A DNA stretch of 64,000 bases from positions 2,356,001-2,420,000 of the forward strand of contig NZ_CP019304.1 in assembly GCF_001969265.1 (NCBI RefSeq), written 5' to 3'. This document shows positions 38,690 to 47,242 of the stretch, piece after piece (the first letter of the stretch is position 1; the number at the start of each line of letters is the position of its first letter). The translations under genes and the position numbers were made by a program. A model generated the notes under the pieces. It searched no databases and was not told the DNA's origin. It was given only the letters and a program-made list of their open reading frames with translations. Source of the DNA: Arthrobacter sp. QXT-31 (lineage in GTDB: Bacteria; Actinomycetota; Actinomycetes; Actinomycetales; Micrococcaceae).

Positions 38690-40387
38690 ATGCTGGTCGA
38701 TCTCCTAATCCGCAACGCACATATCCTGACCCAGGATCCTGCGCATCCGCAGGCACAGGAGCTGTGGATCCACGACGGAAAAATCATCGCTGTGGACGAG
38801 GGCCCTGACTGCGGACTGCAGGCACGGCGCACTATCGATGCGGCAGGCAGCACAGTAGTTCCGGGTTTCAACGACGTCCACGCCCACAGCGTCTGGTTCG
38901 GTTTGACCCTGCTGGAGGCTGATCTCAGCGCAGCAAGGAGCCCGGAAGACGTGTACGCCGTCATCGAAGAGGCGTCAGTGCCGCTCGCCGCGAATGAGTG
39001 GGTGGTCGCATCCGGCTTCAGCCCGTTGCTTGTGGCCGGCGCCCAGCCTGACCGTGACCGCCTGGACGAGGCCGCCGGGGGCCGGCCCGTTTGGATCAAG
39101 CATTCGTCGGGGCACGCCTGCACCCTCAACGGAGTCGCCCTTGACCTTGTGCTTAAGGACGTTGACCCGGACCGTCCGATTGAAGGCGGCGTGATCGTCA
39201 GGGACGAGTCAGGGCGGCCCACAGGGCTGCTGGAAGAAAATGCCATGCGCCTGGTCCAGGACCTCATGCTGCCGTATCCGCTGGAGACCATCGAGCGCGC
39301 CTTGGACCTGGCCACCACCCATTACCTCTCGGAAGGCATCACCAGCGTCACCGACGCCGGCATAGCCGGCGGCTGGATCGGGCACAGCCCGCGCGAATTC
39401 GTGGCCTACCAGAATGCCCGGGATAAGGGCCTGCTCAGCGTTCGGATGCAGCCTATGTTGGTTCTCGACGCTCTGCACCCAGTGACAGGTCACGCCTCGG
39501 AGCCGCAGGCAAGGGGCATCGGTGCGGGGATACGCACCGGGCTGGGAGACGACTGGCTCCGCCTGGGGTCCGTGAAGATCTTTAGCGACGGCTCACTGCT
39601 GGGCAGTACGGCGTACATGACCGAGGAGTACGTTGGCTGTACCCACAACCACGGCTACCTGCAGATGGATGCCCAGGAGCTCCGCTCGGCCGCACTGGAG
39701 GCCTACCGGGCGGGCTGGGCCATTGCGATGCACGCCATCGGCGACCGCGCCATTGACCACGCCATCGACATCATCAGCGAGGCCCAGGAAGCGTACGGGC
39801 TCAACTCCCTGCCCAACCGCATTGAGCATGGAGGTGTGCTCCGACCGGATCAGCTGGACAGGATCGCCGAGGCAGGGATCGTGGTGGTTCCACAGCCGCA
39901 CTTCATCACAGAATTCGGGGACGGCATGGCTCGCTTGCTGGGCCCTCAACGGACAGAGATGTCCTACCCGGCCAAAAGCCTTCTGCAGCGGGGGTCAATT
40001 CTGCCCGGAAGTTCGGATCGTCCCGTTTCTGAGGGCCGGCCACTGAACGTGATGCAGTCATTTGTGGAACGCGTGACGCCGTCCGGCGCAGTGTACGGTC
40101 CGGCGGAACGGATCACGGCCGCCGAGGCGCTCGCCGCCTACACCACTGGCTCGGCGGCGGCCACCGGAGCGGCCGATACCAAGGGCAGGCTCTCGCCCGG
40201 ATACCTCGCCGACCTGGTCTTCCTCGACCAGGATCCGACGGCGGTGGCCGCTTCGGATATCGCTGCCACGCAGGTGCTGGCAACCATGGTCGGCGGCCAC
40301 GTGAGGTTCGGGACGGACAGATTCCCGGCGGCCAAAACAGATACGACAGAACTCGCGCCAGCGCTGAGCGGGAAGGAAACCCCATGA
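38690..40387 (+). CDS. YtcJ-like metal-dependent amidohydrolase
   Basis: A 565-residue amidohydrolase of the exoenzyme-regulatory/YtcJ-like group. 'LLIRNAHILTQDP' starts the beta-sandwich, 'VPGFNDVHAHSVWFG' is the H-x-H metal motif, 'WAIAMHAIGDRAIDHAIDII' holds the HxxGD block and 'NRIEHGGVLRPDQ' another His. 'LPGSSDRPVSEGRPL' has the late Asp. Substrates of this group are hard to predict; amides or formyl compounds are typical. It starts after GAGGA and overlaps the next hydrolase gene (ATGA), so the two act together. Confidence 0.87.
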   Translation: MLVDLLIRNAHILTQDPAHPQAQELWIHDGKIIAVDEGPDCGLQARRTIDAAGSTVVPGFNDVHAHSVWFGLTLLEADLSAARSPEDVYAVIEEASVPLAANEWVVASGFSPLLVAGAQPDRDRLDEAAGGRPVWIKHSSGHACTLNGVALDLVLKDVDPDRPIEGGVIVRDESGRPTGLLEENAMRLVQDLMLPYPLETIERALDLATTHYLSEGITSVTDAGIAGGWIGHSPREFVAYQNARDKGLLSVRMQPMLVLDALHPVTGHASEPQARGIGAGIRTGLGDDWLRLGSVKIFSDGSLLGSTAYMTEEYVGCTHNHGYLQMDAQELRSAALEAYRAGWAIAMHAIGDRAIDHAIDIISEAQEAYGLNSLPNRIEHGGVLRPDQLDRIAEAGIVVVPQPHFITEFGDGMARLLGPQRTEMSYPAKSLLQRGSILPGSSDRPVSEGRPLNVMQSFVERVTPSGAVYGPAERITAAEALAAYTTGSAAATGAADTKGRLSPGYLADLVFLDQDPTAVAASDIAATQVLATMVGGHVRFGTDRFPAAKTDTTELAPALSGKETP

Positions 40388-41652
40388 GCACCACCAACGA
40401 ACAGTTCCTTGACGATTTCAGGGCCATGTCCACGTTCGGGGCGACGGCCGGGGGCGGCGTCGACCGCCAGGCCGGAACGGCAGCGGACCATGAGACCCGC
40501 CAGTGGTTCGGCGAGTGGCTGGCGCGGCACGGCTTCGACGAAAAAGTGGACCAGGCGGGCAACCAGTTCGGCACCGTCGAACTGGTTGCCGGCGCACCTT
40601 ACGTCCTGGTCGGTTCGCACCTGGACTCGCAGCCGCTTGCCGGACGCTACGACGGCGCCTACGGCGTGCTGGCTGCCGCCCACGCCGCGGCCCGCGTTGC
40701 CGCGGAAGCCGCAGCAGGGAAGGTGCAGCCGCGCTACAACCTGGCGGTGGTGAATTGGTTCAACGAGGAGGGTAGCCGGTTCGCCCCCAGTATGATGGGC
40801 AGCTCGGTGTTCACCGGAAAGCTTGCCCTCGAGGCCGCACTGGCGACTACGGATGTGGCCGGGGAGACCGTCGCTTCCGCGCTGAAGTCCGGGCACCTTC
40901 GGCCGGCCCAGGACGCGCCCGATCTGACGAACGTGGCCAACTACGCCGAGATCCACATCGAGCAGGGCCGGATCCTGCAGGAGCAGGACGTCCAGATCGG
41001 CATCGTGGACAGGACGTGGGCCGCCAGTAAGTTCCGCGTTACCGTCAACGGGGCGCAGTCGCACACCGGTGCCACCCGGATGGAAGACCGCCAGGATGCC
41101 CTGTACGGCGCGGCGCTGATCATTGCGGCAGCACGGGACCTGACCGCGGAGTTTGAACCGGGGATGCTGCACACGTCTGTGTCCGAGATGCAGGTACTGC
41201 CCAACTCCCCCGTCACGATTGCCCGCCAGGTGCTCATGAACCTGGACCTGCGCTCGCCGGATGAGGACGTGTTGGCCCGTGCCCGCGACATCCTGGCCAA
41301 GTGGATCGGCGACGCCCAAGACCGTTCCCGCACTGAAATCCGGCTGGATCTGACGCACCAGTGGGGGCTGGTGGCCTACCAGCCTGAGGGTGTGGCGCTG
41401 GGGACTGCCAGTGCCCGGCACCTTGGCTTCAGTCACATGGACCTCATGACGGTGGCCGGGCATGACTCCACGAACATGAAGGATGCGGTGCCAACGGTGA
41501 TGCTGTTCGTTCCGAGCGAGGAAGGAATCTCCCACAACGAGGCGGAATTCACCCGTGACGAGGATGCAGTCCGCGGAACAGAGCTTATGACCGAGGTGGT
41601 GCGCCGGCTGGTCCGCGGCGAACTCGCGCCAACCGGGAAGAGCAACGCCTAA
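40384..41652 (+). CDS. Zn-dependent N-carbamoyl-amino acid hydrolase / allantoate amidohydrolase-like
   Basis: A 422-residue M20 enzyme of the AllC/HyuC/beta-ureidopropionase group. Metal ligands are in 'YVLVGSHLDSQPLAGRYDG' (His, Asp), 'NWFNEEGSRFAPSMMGSSVF' (Glu-Glu) and 'AEIHIEQGRIL'. 'GAQSHTGATRMEDRQDAL' is the dimer-interface signature and 'HDSTNMKDAVPTVMLF' the C-terminal His. It splits a carbamoyl group from an N-carbamoyl compound. Coupled with the YtcJ-like amidohydrolase, this suggests a two-step degradation of a ureide or cyclic amide. Confidence 0.88.
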   Translation: MSTTNEQFLDDFRAMSTFGATAGGGVDRQAGTAADHETRQWFGEWLARHGFDEKVDQAGNQFGTVELVAGAPYVLVGSHLDSQPLAGRYDGAYGVLAAAHAAARVAAEAAAGKVQPRYNLAVVNWFNEEGSRFAPSMMGSSVFTGKLALEAALATTDVAGETVASALKSGHLRPAQDAPDLTNVANYAEIHIEQGRILQEQDVQIGIVDRTWAASKFRVTVNGAQSHTGATRMEDRQDALYGAALIIAAARDLTAEFEPGMLHTSVSEMQVLPNSPVTIARQVLMNLDLRSPDEDVLARARDILAKWIGDAQDRSRTEIRLDLTHQWGLVAYQPEGVALGTASARHLGFSHMDLMTVAGHDSTNMKDAVPTVMLFVPSEEGISHNEAEFTRDEDAVRGTELMTEVVRRLVRGELAPTGKSNA

Positions 41653-41792
41653 CTGCCGGCTCACCCTCCCGCCCGGCGCCCCGGGGCCATAGACTCTAGC
41701 CAACTACGTGCAGCAGCGCCGCTCCGTGAACCGCCCGAAAGGGAACCGAGGGGAGTCACCGCGCCGCTGCACCCGTTGGAAGGACGTGGCGG

Positions 41793-42989
41793 GTGAAGCT
41801 GGGCATAGCGCGGGAGCGCCGGGAAGGCGAACGGCGGGTCGCCGCGACCCCCGAGACGGTCAGGCAGCTCACAGGACTCGGGCTGGAGGTGCTGGTCGAG
41901 TCCCGGGCGGGTGTTTCCGCGGGGCATGCCGACGATGAATACCGTCAGGCGGGCGCCCATATCGTTCCGGACCTGGATCCCGCCGGGTTGGACATCGTCG
42001 CCCATGTCCGCCCGCTGGAGCTTCCGACGGCGGCAGCCCTCCGCCGCGGGGCGGTCACGGTTGGCTTGGCCTCGCCGTCGTCCGAACTCGCCACGGTCAG
42101 AGTGCTCGCCGAACACGGCGTCACGTCCTTCGCGCTGGAACTCGTTCCGCGCATTTCCCGGGCCCAGTCAATGGACGCACTCTCCTCACAGGCGCTCGTG
42201 GCCGGCTATCGGTGCGTCCTCGAAGCTGCCATCCGCCTGCCCCGCTTCTTTCCGCTGTACATGACCGCAGCCGGAACCGTCCCGCCCGCGCGGGTGCTGG
42301 TGCTCGGCGTCGGCGTGGCGGGGCTGCAGGCGATCGGAACGGCGAAGCGGCTGGGCGCCCGCGTCTCCGCCAATGACATCCGGCCCTCCTCGGCGGAAGA
42401 AGTCACCTCCATGGGCGGCACCTTCATCAAACTGGACCTGGAGACGGCGGAGGCAGCCGGCGGCTACGCCCGCGAGCTGAGCGCCGACCGCGGTGCCCTG
42501 CAGCGGCAGCTGCTCGCACCGCACGTTGCCGATGCCGACGTGCTGATCACGACGGCGGCCGTCCCCGGCAGACATGCCCCGCTACTGGTGACCCATGAAA
42601 TGGTGCAGGGCATGCGCCCGGGATCGGTCGTCGTCGACCTCGCAGCGGAATCCGGCGGGAATGTTGAAGGGTCAGTTCCCGGCCGCGACATCCACGTCCC
42701 CACCGCCGACGGCAAGGGGACGGTCGCCGTCGTCGGGCTCAAGGACGCGCCGTCGGCCATGCCGGCTGACGCCTCCCGGCTTTACGCGAAGAACGTGGCC
42801 AACCTGCTGGCGCTCATGGTCCGGGACGGGACAGTGGCCCCGGATTTCGACGACGACGTGATAGCCGGTGCCTGCCTGACGCACGACGGCGTGGTGCGGC
42901 ACCAGCCCACCGCTGAAGCTCTCAACGAACTCGCCAGTGAGCTGGCCAACGGACCAGTGAAGGCGTCGGAAAACGAAGGGGTGGCCTGA
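41793..42989 (+). CDS. pntAA: NAD(P) transhydrogenase subunit alpha-1 (NAD-binding)
   Basis: A 398-residue alanine dehydrogenase/PNT domain protein. 'GIARERREGERRVAATPETV' is the PNT N terminus, 'AAGTVPPARVLVLGVGVAGL' the NAD-binding fold, and 'DVLITTAAVPGRHAPLLVTH' with 'GSVVVDLAAESGGN' the dI domain signatures. It is domain I of the membrane proton-translocating transhydrogenase that couples NADH and NADP+ to the proton gradient. Starts at GTG with AAGGA upstream; overlaps the next gene by TGATG. Confidence 0.9.
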   Translation: MKLGIARERREGERRVAATPETVRQLTGLGLEVLVESRAGVSAGHADDEYRQAGAHIVPDLDPAGLDIVAHVRPLELPTAAALRRGAVTVGLASPSSELATVRVLAEHGVTSFALELVPRISRAQSMDALSSQALVAGYRCVLEAAIRLPRFFPLYMTAAGTVPPARVLVLGVGVAGLQAIGTAKRLGARVSANDIRPSSAEEVTSMGGTFIKLDLETAEAAGGYARELSADRGALQRQLLAPHVADADVLITTAAVPGRHAPLLVTHEMVQGMRPGSVVVDLAAESGGNVEGSVPGRDIHVPTADGKGTVAVVGLKDAPSAMPADASRLYAKNVANLLALMVRDGTVAPDFDDDVIAGACLTHDGVVRHQPTAEALNELASELANGPVKASENEGVA

Positions 42990-43357
42990 TGGACGGCATC
43001 AGCCTGCTGACCATCACCGTGCTCGCGGTGTTTGTTGGCTTCGAAGTGGTGTCGAAGGTTTCCAGCACCCTGCACACACCCCTGATGTCCGGCGCGAACG
43101 CCATCCACGGGATCATTCTGGTGGGTGCCATCATCGTTGCCGGCCAGGCAACGCACCCCTGGATCCTCGCGGTGGGGCTGCTGGCGGTGGTCCTTGCCAC
43201 GGCCAACCTGGTGGGCGGCTTTGTGGTGACCGACCGCATGCTGGAGATGTTCCGCGGCCGCAAGCCGGACAAAGCAGCCTTGCCCGGATCCGCGCCTGGT
43301 GCCGCGCCTGGTGCCGGGCAGGGTGAAACCGGGGAGAAGACGGAGGCCCGGCGGTGA
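42989..43357 (+). CDS. pntAB: NAD(P) transhydrogenase subunit alpha-2 (membrane)
   Basis: A 122-residue membrane subunit with three to four hydrophobic helices. 'LHTPLMSGANAIHGIILVGA' is the highly conserved signature of PntA domain II, followed by 'LLAVVLATANLVGGFVVTDR'. The C-terminal tail is Gly/Ala/Pro-rich and charged. Overlaps both neighbours (TGATG and GTGA), a typical three-part pnt operon with alpha split into two genes. Confidence 0.9.
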   Translation: MDGISLLTITVLAVFVGFEVVSKVSSTLHTPLMSGANAIHGIILVGAIIVAGQATHPWILAVGLLAVVLATANLVGGFVVTDRMLEMFRGRKPDKAALPGSAPGAAPGAGQGETGEKTEARR

Positions 43358-44727
43358 CCCTCCTCGACCCGAACGTCACCGCGCTGCTCTACCTCGCGGC
43401 CGCCGTCTTCTTCATCCTGGCGCTGAAAGGCCTGAACTCCCCGCGGACCGCCCGGCGCGGCAACCTCATCGGCGCCTTCGGTGCGCTGGTCGCCGTCGCC
43501 ACCGTCTTTCTCTCCACCCGGCTGGACAACGTCCCCCTGATCCTCGGCGCAATCGCCGTCGGTTCCGGCGTGGCAGCGCCCGTGGCCCGGCGCGTCAAGA
43601 TGACCCAGATGCCGCAGCTCGTGGCGCTGTTCAACGGCGTGGGCGGCGGTGCCGCCGCCCTCGTGGCCCTGCTGGAACTGCCGCATGCGGAGGACGCCTG
43701 GGTGCGCGTCGCCGTCGTCTTCACCCTGCTGGTGGGGGCGGTGTCCTTCGCGGGATCGGCCGTGACGTTCGCGAAACTGCAGGAGCTCATGACCACCCGG
43801 CCCGTGGTGTTTCCGGGCCTGCCGGTGCTCATGGGGATAGTCCTGCTCGCAGCGGTGGGAACCGCCGCCGCCGTCGTGCTGGGCGGGTCCCTCATCCTGG
43901 CGCTGCTGCTCCTGCTGCTGGGCCTGGTGGCCGGCGTGCTGCTGGTCCTGCCGGTGGGCGGCGCAGACGTGCCGATCGTCATCTCGCTGCTTAACGCCTT
44001 CACCGGCCTCGCTGTTGCGGCGTCCGGCCTGGTGCTGGGGAACGTGCTGCTGGTGGTTGCCGGCACGCTCGTGGGGGCGTCGGGCACCATCCTCACCCGG
44101 GCGATGGCCGCGGCCATGGGCCGCAGCGTGGCCGGCATCCTTTTCGGGGCCTTCCGGGGAGGTTCGACGGCGGGATCCACCGCCGTGAGCGACCGTCCGG
44201 TCCGCTCGTCCAGCCCGGAGGACGTGGCGGTGCTGCTGGGCTACGCGCAGCGCGTAATTATCGTTCCCGGGTACGGGCTGGCCGTGGCGCAGGGGCAGCA
44301 CACCGCGGCGGAGCTGGCACAGGCCCTGGAATCCCGCGGAATCCGGGTGGACTTCGCCATCCATCCGGTCGCGGGGCGCATGCCAGGGCACATGAACGTG
44401 CTGCTTGCCGAGGCCAATGTGCCGTACGAATCGCTCAAGGAAATGGGCGAGATCAACTCTGAGTTCCGCACCGCCGACGTCGCGCTGGTGGTGGGCGCGA
44501 ACGACGTCGTGAACCCGGCGGCCAAGACCACCGCCGGTTCGCCGATCTACGGGATGCCGATCCTTGAAGTGGCGGACGCCCGGCAGGTGGTGTTCCTGAA
44601 GCGGTCCATGCGGCCCGGGTTCGCCGGAATCGAGAACGATCTCATGTACGAGCCGCAGACCACGCTGCTGTTCGGCGACGCCAAGGAATCCCTGACAAAG
44701 GTGTTGGGCGCGGTAAAGGCCCTGTAG
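43354..44727 (+). CDS. pntB: NAD(P) transhydrogenase subunit beta
   Basis: A 457-residue PntB. The N-terminal half has eight to nine membrane helices ('AALVALLELPHAEDAWVRVA', 'VMGIVLLAAVGTAAAVVLGG', 'ADVPIVISLLNAFTGLAVAA'), and the C-terminal domain III binds NADP(H): 'VIIVPGYGLAVAQGQHTAAE', 'HPVAGRMPGHMNVLLAEA' and 'LVVGANDVVNPAAKT'. It completes the proton-pumping transhydrogenase. It starts at GTG, 4 bases overlapping pntAB. The 345 bases after it contain the riboswitch of the next gene. Confidence 0.92.
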   Translation: MTLLDPNVTALLYLAAAVFFILALKGLNSPRTARRGNLIGAFGALVAVATVFLSTRLDNVPLILGAIAVGSGVAAPVARRVKMTQMPQLVALFNGVGGGAAALVALLELPHAEDAWVRVAVVFTLLVGAVSFAGSAVTFAKLQELMTTRPVVFPGLPVLMGIVLLAAVGTAAAVVLGGSLILALLLLLLGLVAGVLLVLPVGGADVPIVISLLNAFTGLAVAASGLVLGNVLLVVAGTLVGASGTILTRAMAAAMGRSVAGILFGAFRGGSTAGSTAVSDRPVRSSSPEDVAVLLGYAQRVIIVPGYGLAVAQGQHTAAELAQALESRGIRVDFAIHPVAGRMPGHMNVLLAEANVPYESLKEMGEINSEFRTADVALVVGANDVVNPAAKTTAGSPIYGMPILEVADARQVVFLKRSMRPGFAGIENDLMYEPQTTLLFGDAKESLTKVLGAVKAL

Positions 44728-44876
44728 GGTGGGACCTTCGGGACCGCCAGCCCTTCTCGGCGCCCTTTCCGTCAGCGTTCCTTCCCGCCTCGCCGTTACC
44801 GAAATGTGACATTTGATGCCCACGTGCGATAGCCTCGGCGGGTGCCTTGGTTCCGCTCAGGGCATTCCCGGGCAGA

Positions 44877-45055
44877 ATGCCGAGCCCTGCCGCTGACCGG
44901 GATCCGTTCGCAATGACCCGAAGGCAGGGACGGGGGAACCACGTTAGTACCGGCCTTGCCAGCAAGGCCTAGGGGTTAAGTCCAGACGCTCCGCGCAGCG
45001 GGCAATCAGGACCGGGTGACTCCCATCCGAACCCGACAGCTAACCCCGCAGGCAT
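44877..45055 (+). ncRNA. c-di-AMP riboswitch (ydaO/yuaA leader)
   Basis: Family hallmark segments are present in order: GACGGGGGAACCA (near 44930), TAGGGGTTAAGTCC (near 44970) and CCGAACCCGACAGCTAACC (45027-45045). The ends pair as ATGCC (44877-44881) with GGCAT (45051-45055), the P1 stem. It sits 17 bases before the start of a LysM-NlpC/P60 gene, the usual kind of target in actinobacteria. High c-di-AMP normally turns such genes off. Confidence 0.9.
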
Positions 45056-45072
45056 GGGAGAGGCCCATCACC

Positions 45073-46014
45073 ATGTCACGTAAGTCATTCGCGCGCCATC
45101 GCGCCACCCCCACGACGTCCATCGCTCTGCAGGGGCTGTCGTATTCCCTCAAGTCCAACGCCGCGACGGTTGCCAAGCCCGCCGCCGCAGCCGCCGTCGC
45201 TTCCGGTCTCCTGTTCGGTGCCGGCGCGCCCGCCCACGCTGGTGCCTACGCGCCCGACGCGTCTGGTACTGCCGCTACGCAAGCCGCCACAGGTGCCGCC
45301 GGTGCGGTCCAGTCCGCTGCCGGCCAGGCGCTGGCTGCGCCCGCCACGCCTGCAGCCCCCGCCCCGGCAACCGGCGGTTCTGCTGTTGCCGGCGCATCCC
45401 ACACCGTGGTGGCCGGCGACACCCTCGGTGACATCGCGGCACGCCACGGGGTCAGCCTGGATGCACTCCTCGCGGAGAACGGCCTGTCTCTGGCATCAAT
45501 CATTTACCCCGGTGACCAGATCCTGATCCCGGGACCGGGCGCTGCTGCAGCACCTGCCGTGCCCGAGGTTCCCGTGGCCCCTGCTGTCCCTGAGGCTCCT
45601 GCCCCGGCGGCTCCCGCACCTGCGGCAACCGAGCCCTCCGGCATGGGCATCTACACCGCCTCCGCATCCATAACGCCGGCGGCCGCGCCCCAGACGGCCA
45701 GCGGTGTGGGCGCAGCGATCGTGGCTTCCGCCCAGTCGCAGCTCGGTGCCACCCAGGACTGCACCATCCTGGTGGAGCAGGCGCTCCGTTCCATCGGCAA
45801 GTCCGTCGGTGACCTCGCGCCCACGCAGTTCTACCAGTACGGCACTCCGGTCTCCTCCCCGCAGCCCGGCGACCTGATGATCAGTGGTGGCCACGTCGGC
45901 GTCTACATCGGCGACGGCCAGGCAATCAGCAGCGGCATGAACGGTGTCAACGAAACCATCGTGCACCCGGCCTCCTGGCTCACCGGCTCCACCTACGTGC
46001 GGGTGAACGCCTAA
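45073..46014 (+). CDS. secreted LysM-NlpC/P60 peptidoglycan hydrolase
   Basis: A 313-residue secreted protein. A long signal peptide ('AAAAAVASGLLFGAGAPAHA') is followed by an Ala/Thr/Pro-rich linker and a LysM domain ('HTVVAGDTLGDIAARHGVSL', 'IIYPGDQILIPG', about residues 117-160). After a second Pro/Ala linker comes an NlpC/P60-like domain with catalytic Cys in 'LGATQDCTILVEQALRSIG' and His in 'ISGGHVGVYIGDG'. It should cut stem peptides in the cell wall, as in resuscitation or division. The ATG at 45073 is chosen because the riboswitch precedes it and the Met-Ser-Arg-Lys start fits a signal peptide. Confidence 0.87.
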   Translation: MSRKSFARHRATPTTSIALQGLSYSLKSNAATVAKPAAAAAVASGLLFGAGAPAHAGAYAPDASGTAATQAATGAAGAVQSAAGQALAAPATPAAPAPATGGSAVAGASHTVVAGDTLGDIAARHGVSLDALLAENGLSLASIIYPGDQILIPGPGAAAAPAVPEVPVAPAVPEAPAPAAPAPAATEPSGMGIYTASASITPAAAPQTASGVGAAIVASAQSQLGATQDCTILVEQALRSIGKSVGDLAPTQFYQYGTPVSSPQPGDLMISGGHVGVYIGDGQAISSGMNGVNETIVHPASWLTGSTYVRVNA

Positions 46015-46054
46015 CAGCGCGGATGTCCGCCCGGCCGGGCGGCAACCGGATACG

Positions 46055-46092
46055 GCAGCGGCGGATGCTTTGGCATCCGCCGCTGCTGCGTT
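46055..46092 (+). terminator. strong hairpin terminator after the NlpC/P60 gene
   Basis: GCAGCGGCGGATGC (46055-46068) and GCATCCGCCGCTGC (46073-46086) form a perfect 14-bp stem with a TTTG loop, followed by TGCGTTT. It closes the riboswitch-controlled transcript about 75 bases before the IS element. Confidence 0.75.
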
Positions 46093-46164
46093 TAACGGTC
46101 GTCGCCGCAGGCTCTGACGGGCGGCCGGGCGGTGCGGTCAGGCTGGCTGACGGGGCTAACTAGC

Positions 46165-47237
46165 TGTATTGACCACGGACGTTAGTGACGCTCGGCGTGG
46201 TTCGGTGACATGAAGAAGACCTCCGGGTGGAGTGGGGCTTGTCTAGAGTCCAATTCCACGCACGGAGGTCTTCATGTCCCACCCTAACGCTCTTCTGACG
46301 CCCCGTGGCCGGCTGCAGCTCGCGCAGTGTGTCGTTGACCAATGTTGGAGTCTGCGCCGGGCCGCGGAACGGTTCCAGGTCTCGGTCCCGACCGCTGCGC
46401 GCTGGGCTGAGCGCTACCGCGAGCATGGACCGGAAGCAATGGAGGACCGCTCCAGCCGCCCGCACTCTTCGCCTCGGCGGACTGCCACGCGTACCGAGCG
46501 GCGGATCATCGCCCTCCGTGTGAACCGCCGGTGGGGCCCTGCCAGGATCGGTTATCTGCTGGGCATCCACCCCTCCACCGTCCATCGTGTGCTGTCCCGC
46601 TACCGGCTCGCGAAACTGGCCTGGCTCGATCGCGGCACCGGCAGGGTGATCCGCCGCTACGAACACGACAAGCCCGGGGACCTGGTCCACGTCGACATCA
46701 AAAAGCTCGGCCGTATCCCCAATGGCGGCGGACACCGGGTCCTGGGCAGGACCGCCGGGTGGAAGAACAAGACCGGCACCACGGCCAACCGCCGGCCCGG
46801 CTATCACTACCTCCACAACGCCGTCGATGACCACTCACGTCTTGCCTACAGCGAGATCCTCACCGACGAGAAAAAGGAAACAGCAGCAGCCTTCTGGTCC
46901 CGGGCCAATGCCTGGTTCAACGCCCACGGAATCACCGTCCAGCGCGTCCTGACCGATAACGGGAACTGCTACCGGTCCCGCGCTTTCGCTGAAGCCCTGG
47001 GCCCGGACATCAAGCACAAACGCACCCGCCCCTACCGGCCACAAACCAACGGCAAGGTCGAACGCTTCAACCGGACCATGCTCGAGGAATGGGCCTACAT
47101 CCGCCCGTACCGCTCAGAGGCCGAGCGTGTCGCCGCTTTCCCCGACTGGCTCCATGCCTACAATCACCACCGAGCCCACACCGCCCTCAAAGGTCAGACA
47201 CCGGTCAGCCGCGTCACCAACCTCTCAGGTCAATACA
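46165..47237 (+). mobile_element. IS481-family insertion sequence with 6-bp target duplication
   Basis: Terminal inverted repeats are TGTATTGACC at 46165-46174 and its reverse complement at 47228-47237, with imperfect extension inward to GTGACGC. The flanks are both ACTAGC (46159-46164 and 47238-47243), a 6-bp duplication of the NCTAGN target known for IS481-type elements. Length 1,073 bp, one transposase gene. Intact ends and an exact duplication suggest a recent insertion. It lies between the NlpC/P60 gene and the LysG/ArgP gene. Confidence 0.92.
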
Positions 47238-47242
47238 ACTAG
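46274..47242 (+). CDS. IS481-family transposase
   Basis: A 322-residue DDE transposase. N-terminal helix-turn-helix 'RRAAERFQVSVPTAARWAER', a second HTH around 'GYLLGIHPSTVHRVL', then the catalytic core with Asp in 'DLVHVDIKKLG', Asp in 'VQRVLTDNGNCYRS' and Glu in 'QTNGKVERFNRTM'. The reading frame runs through the right inverted repeat, and its stop codon TAG (47240-47242) lies outside the element, in the duplicated target site. It looks full-length and active. Confidence 0.93.
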   Translation: MSHPNALLTPRGRLQLAQCVVDQCWSLRRAAERFQVSVPTAARWAERYREHGPEAMEDRSSRPHSSPRRTATRTERRIIALRVNRRWGPARIGYLLGIHPSTVHRVLSRYRLAKLAWLDRGTGRVIRRYEHDKPGDLVHVDIKKLGRIPNGGGHRVLGRTAGWKNKTGTTANRRPGYHYLHNAVDDHSRLAYSEILTDEKKETAAAFWSRANAWFNAHGITVQRVLTDNGNCYRSRAFAEALGPDIKHKRTRPYRPQTNGKVERFNRTMLEEWAYIRPYRSEAERVAAFPDWLHAYNHHRAHTALKGQTPVSRVTNLSGQYN

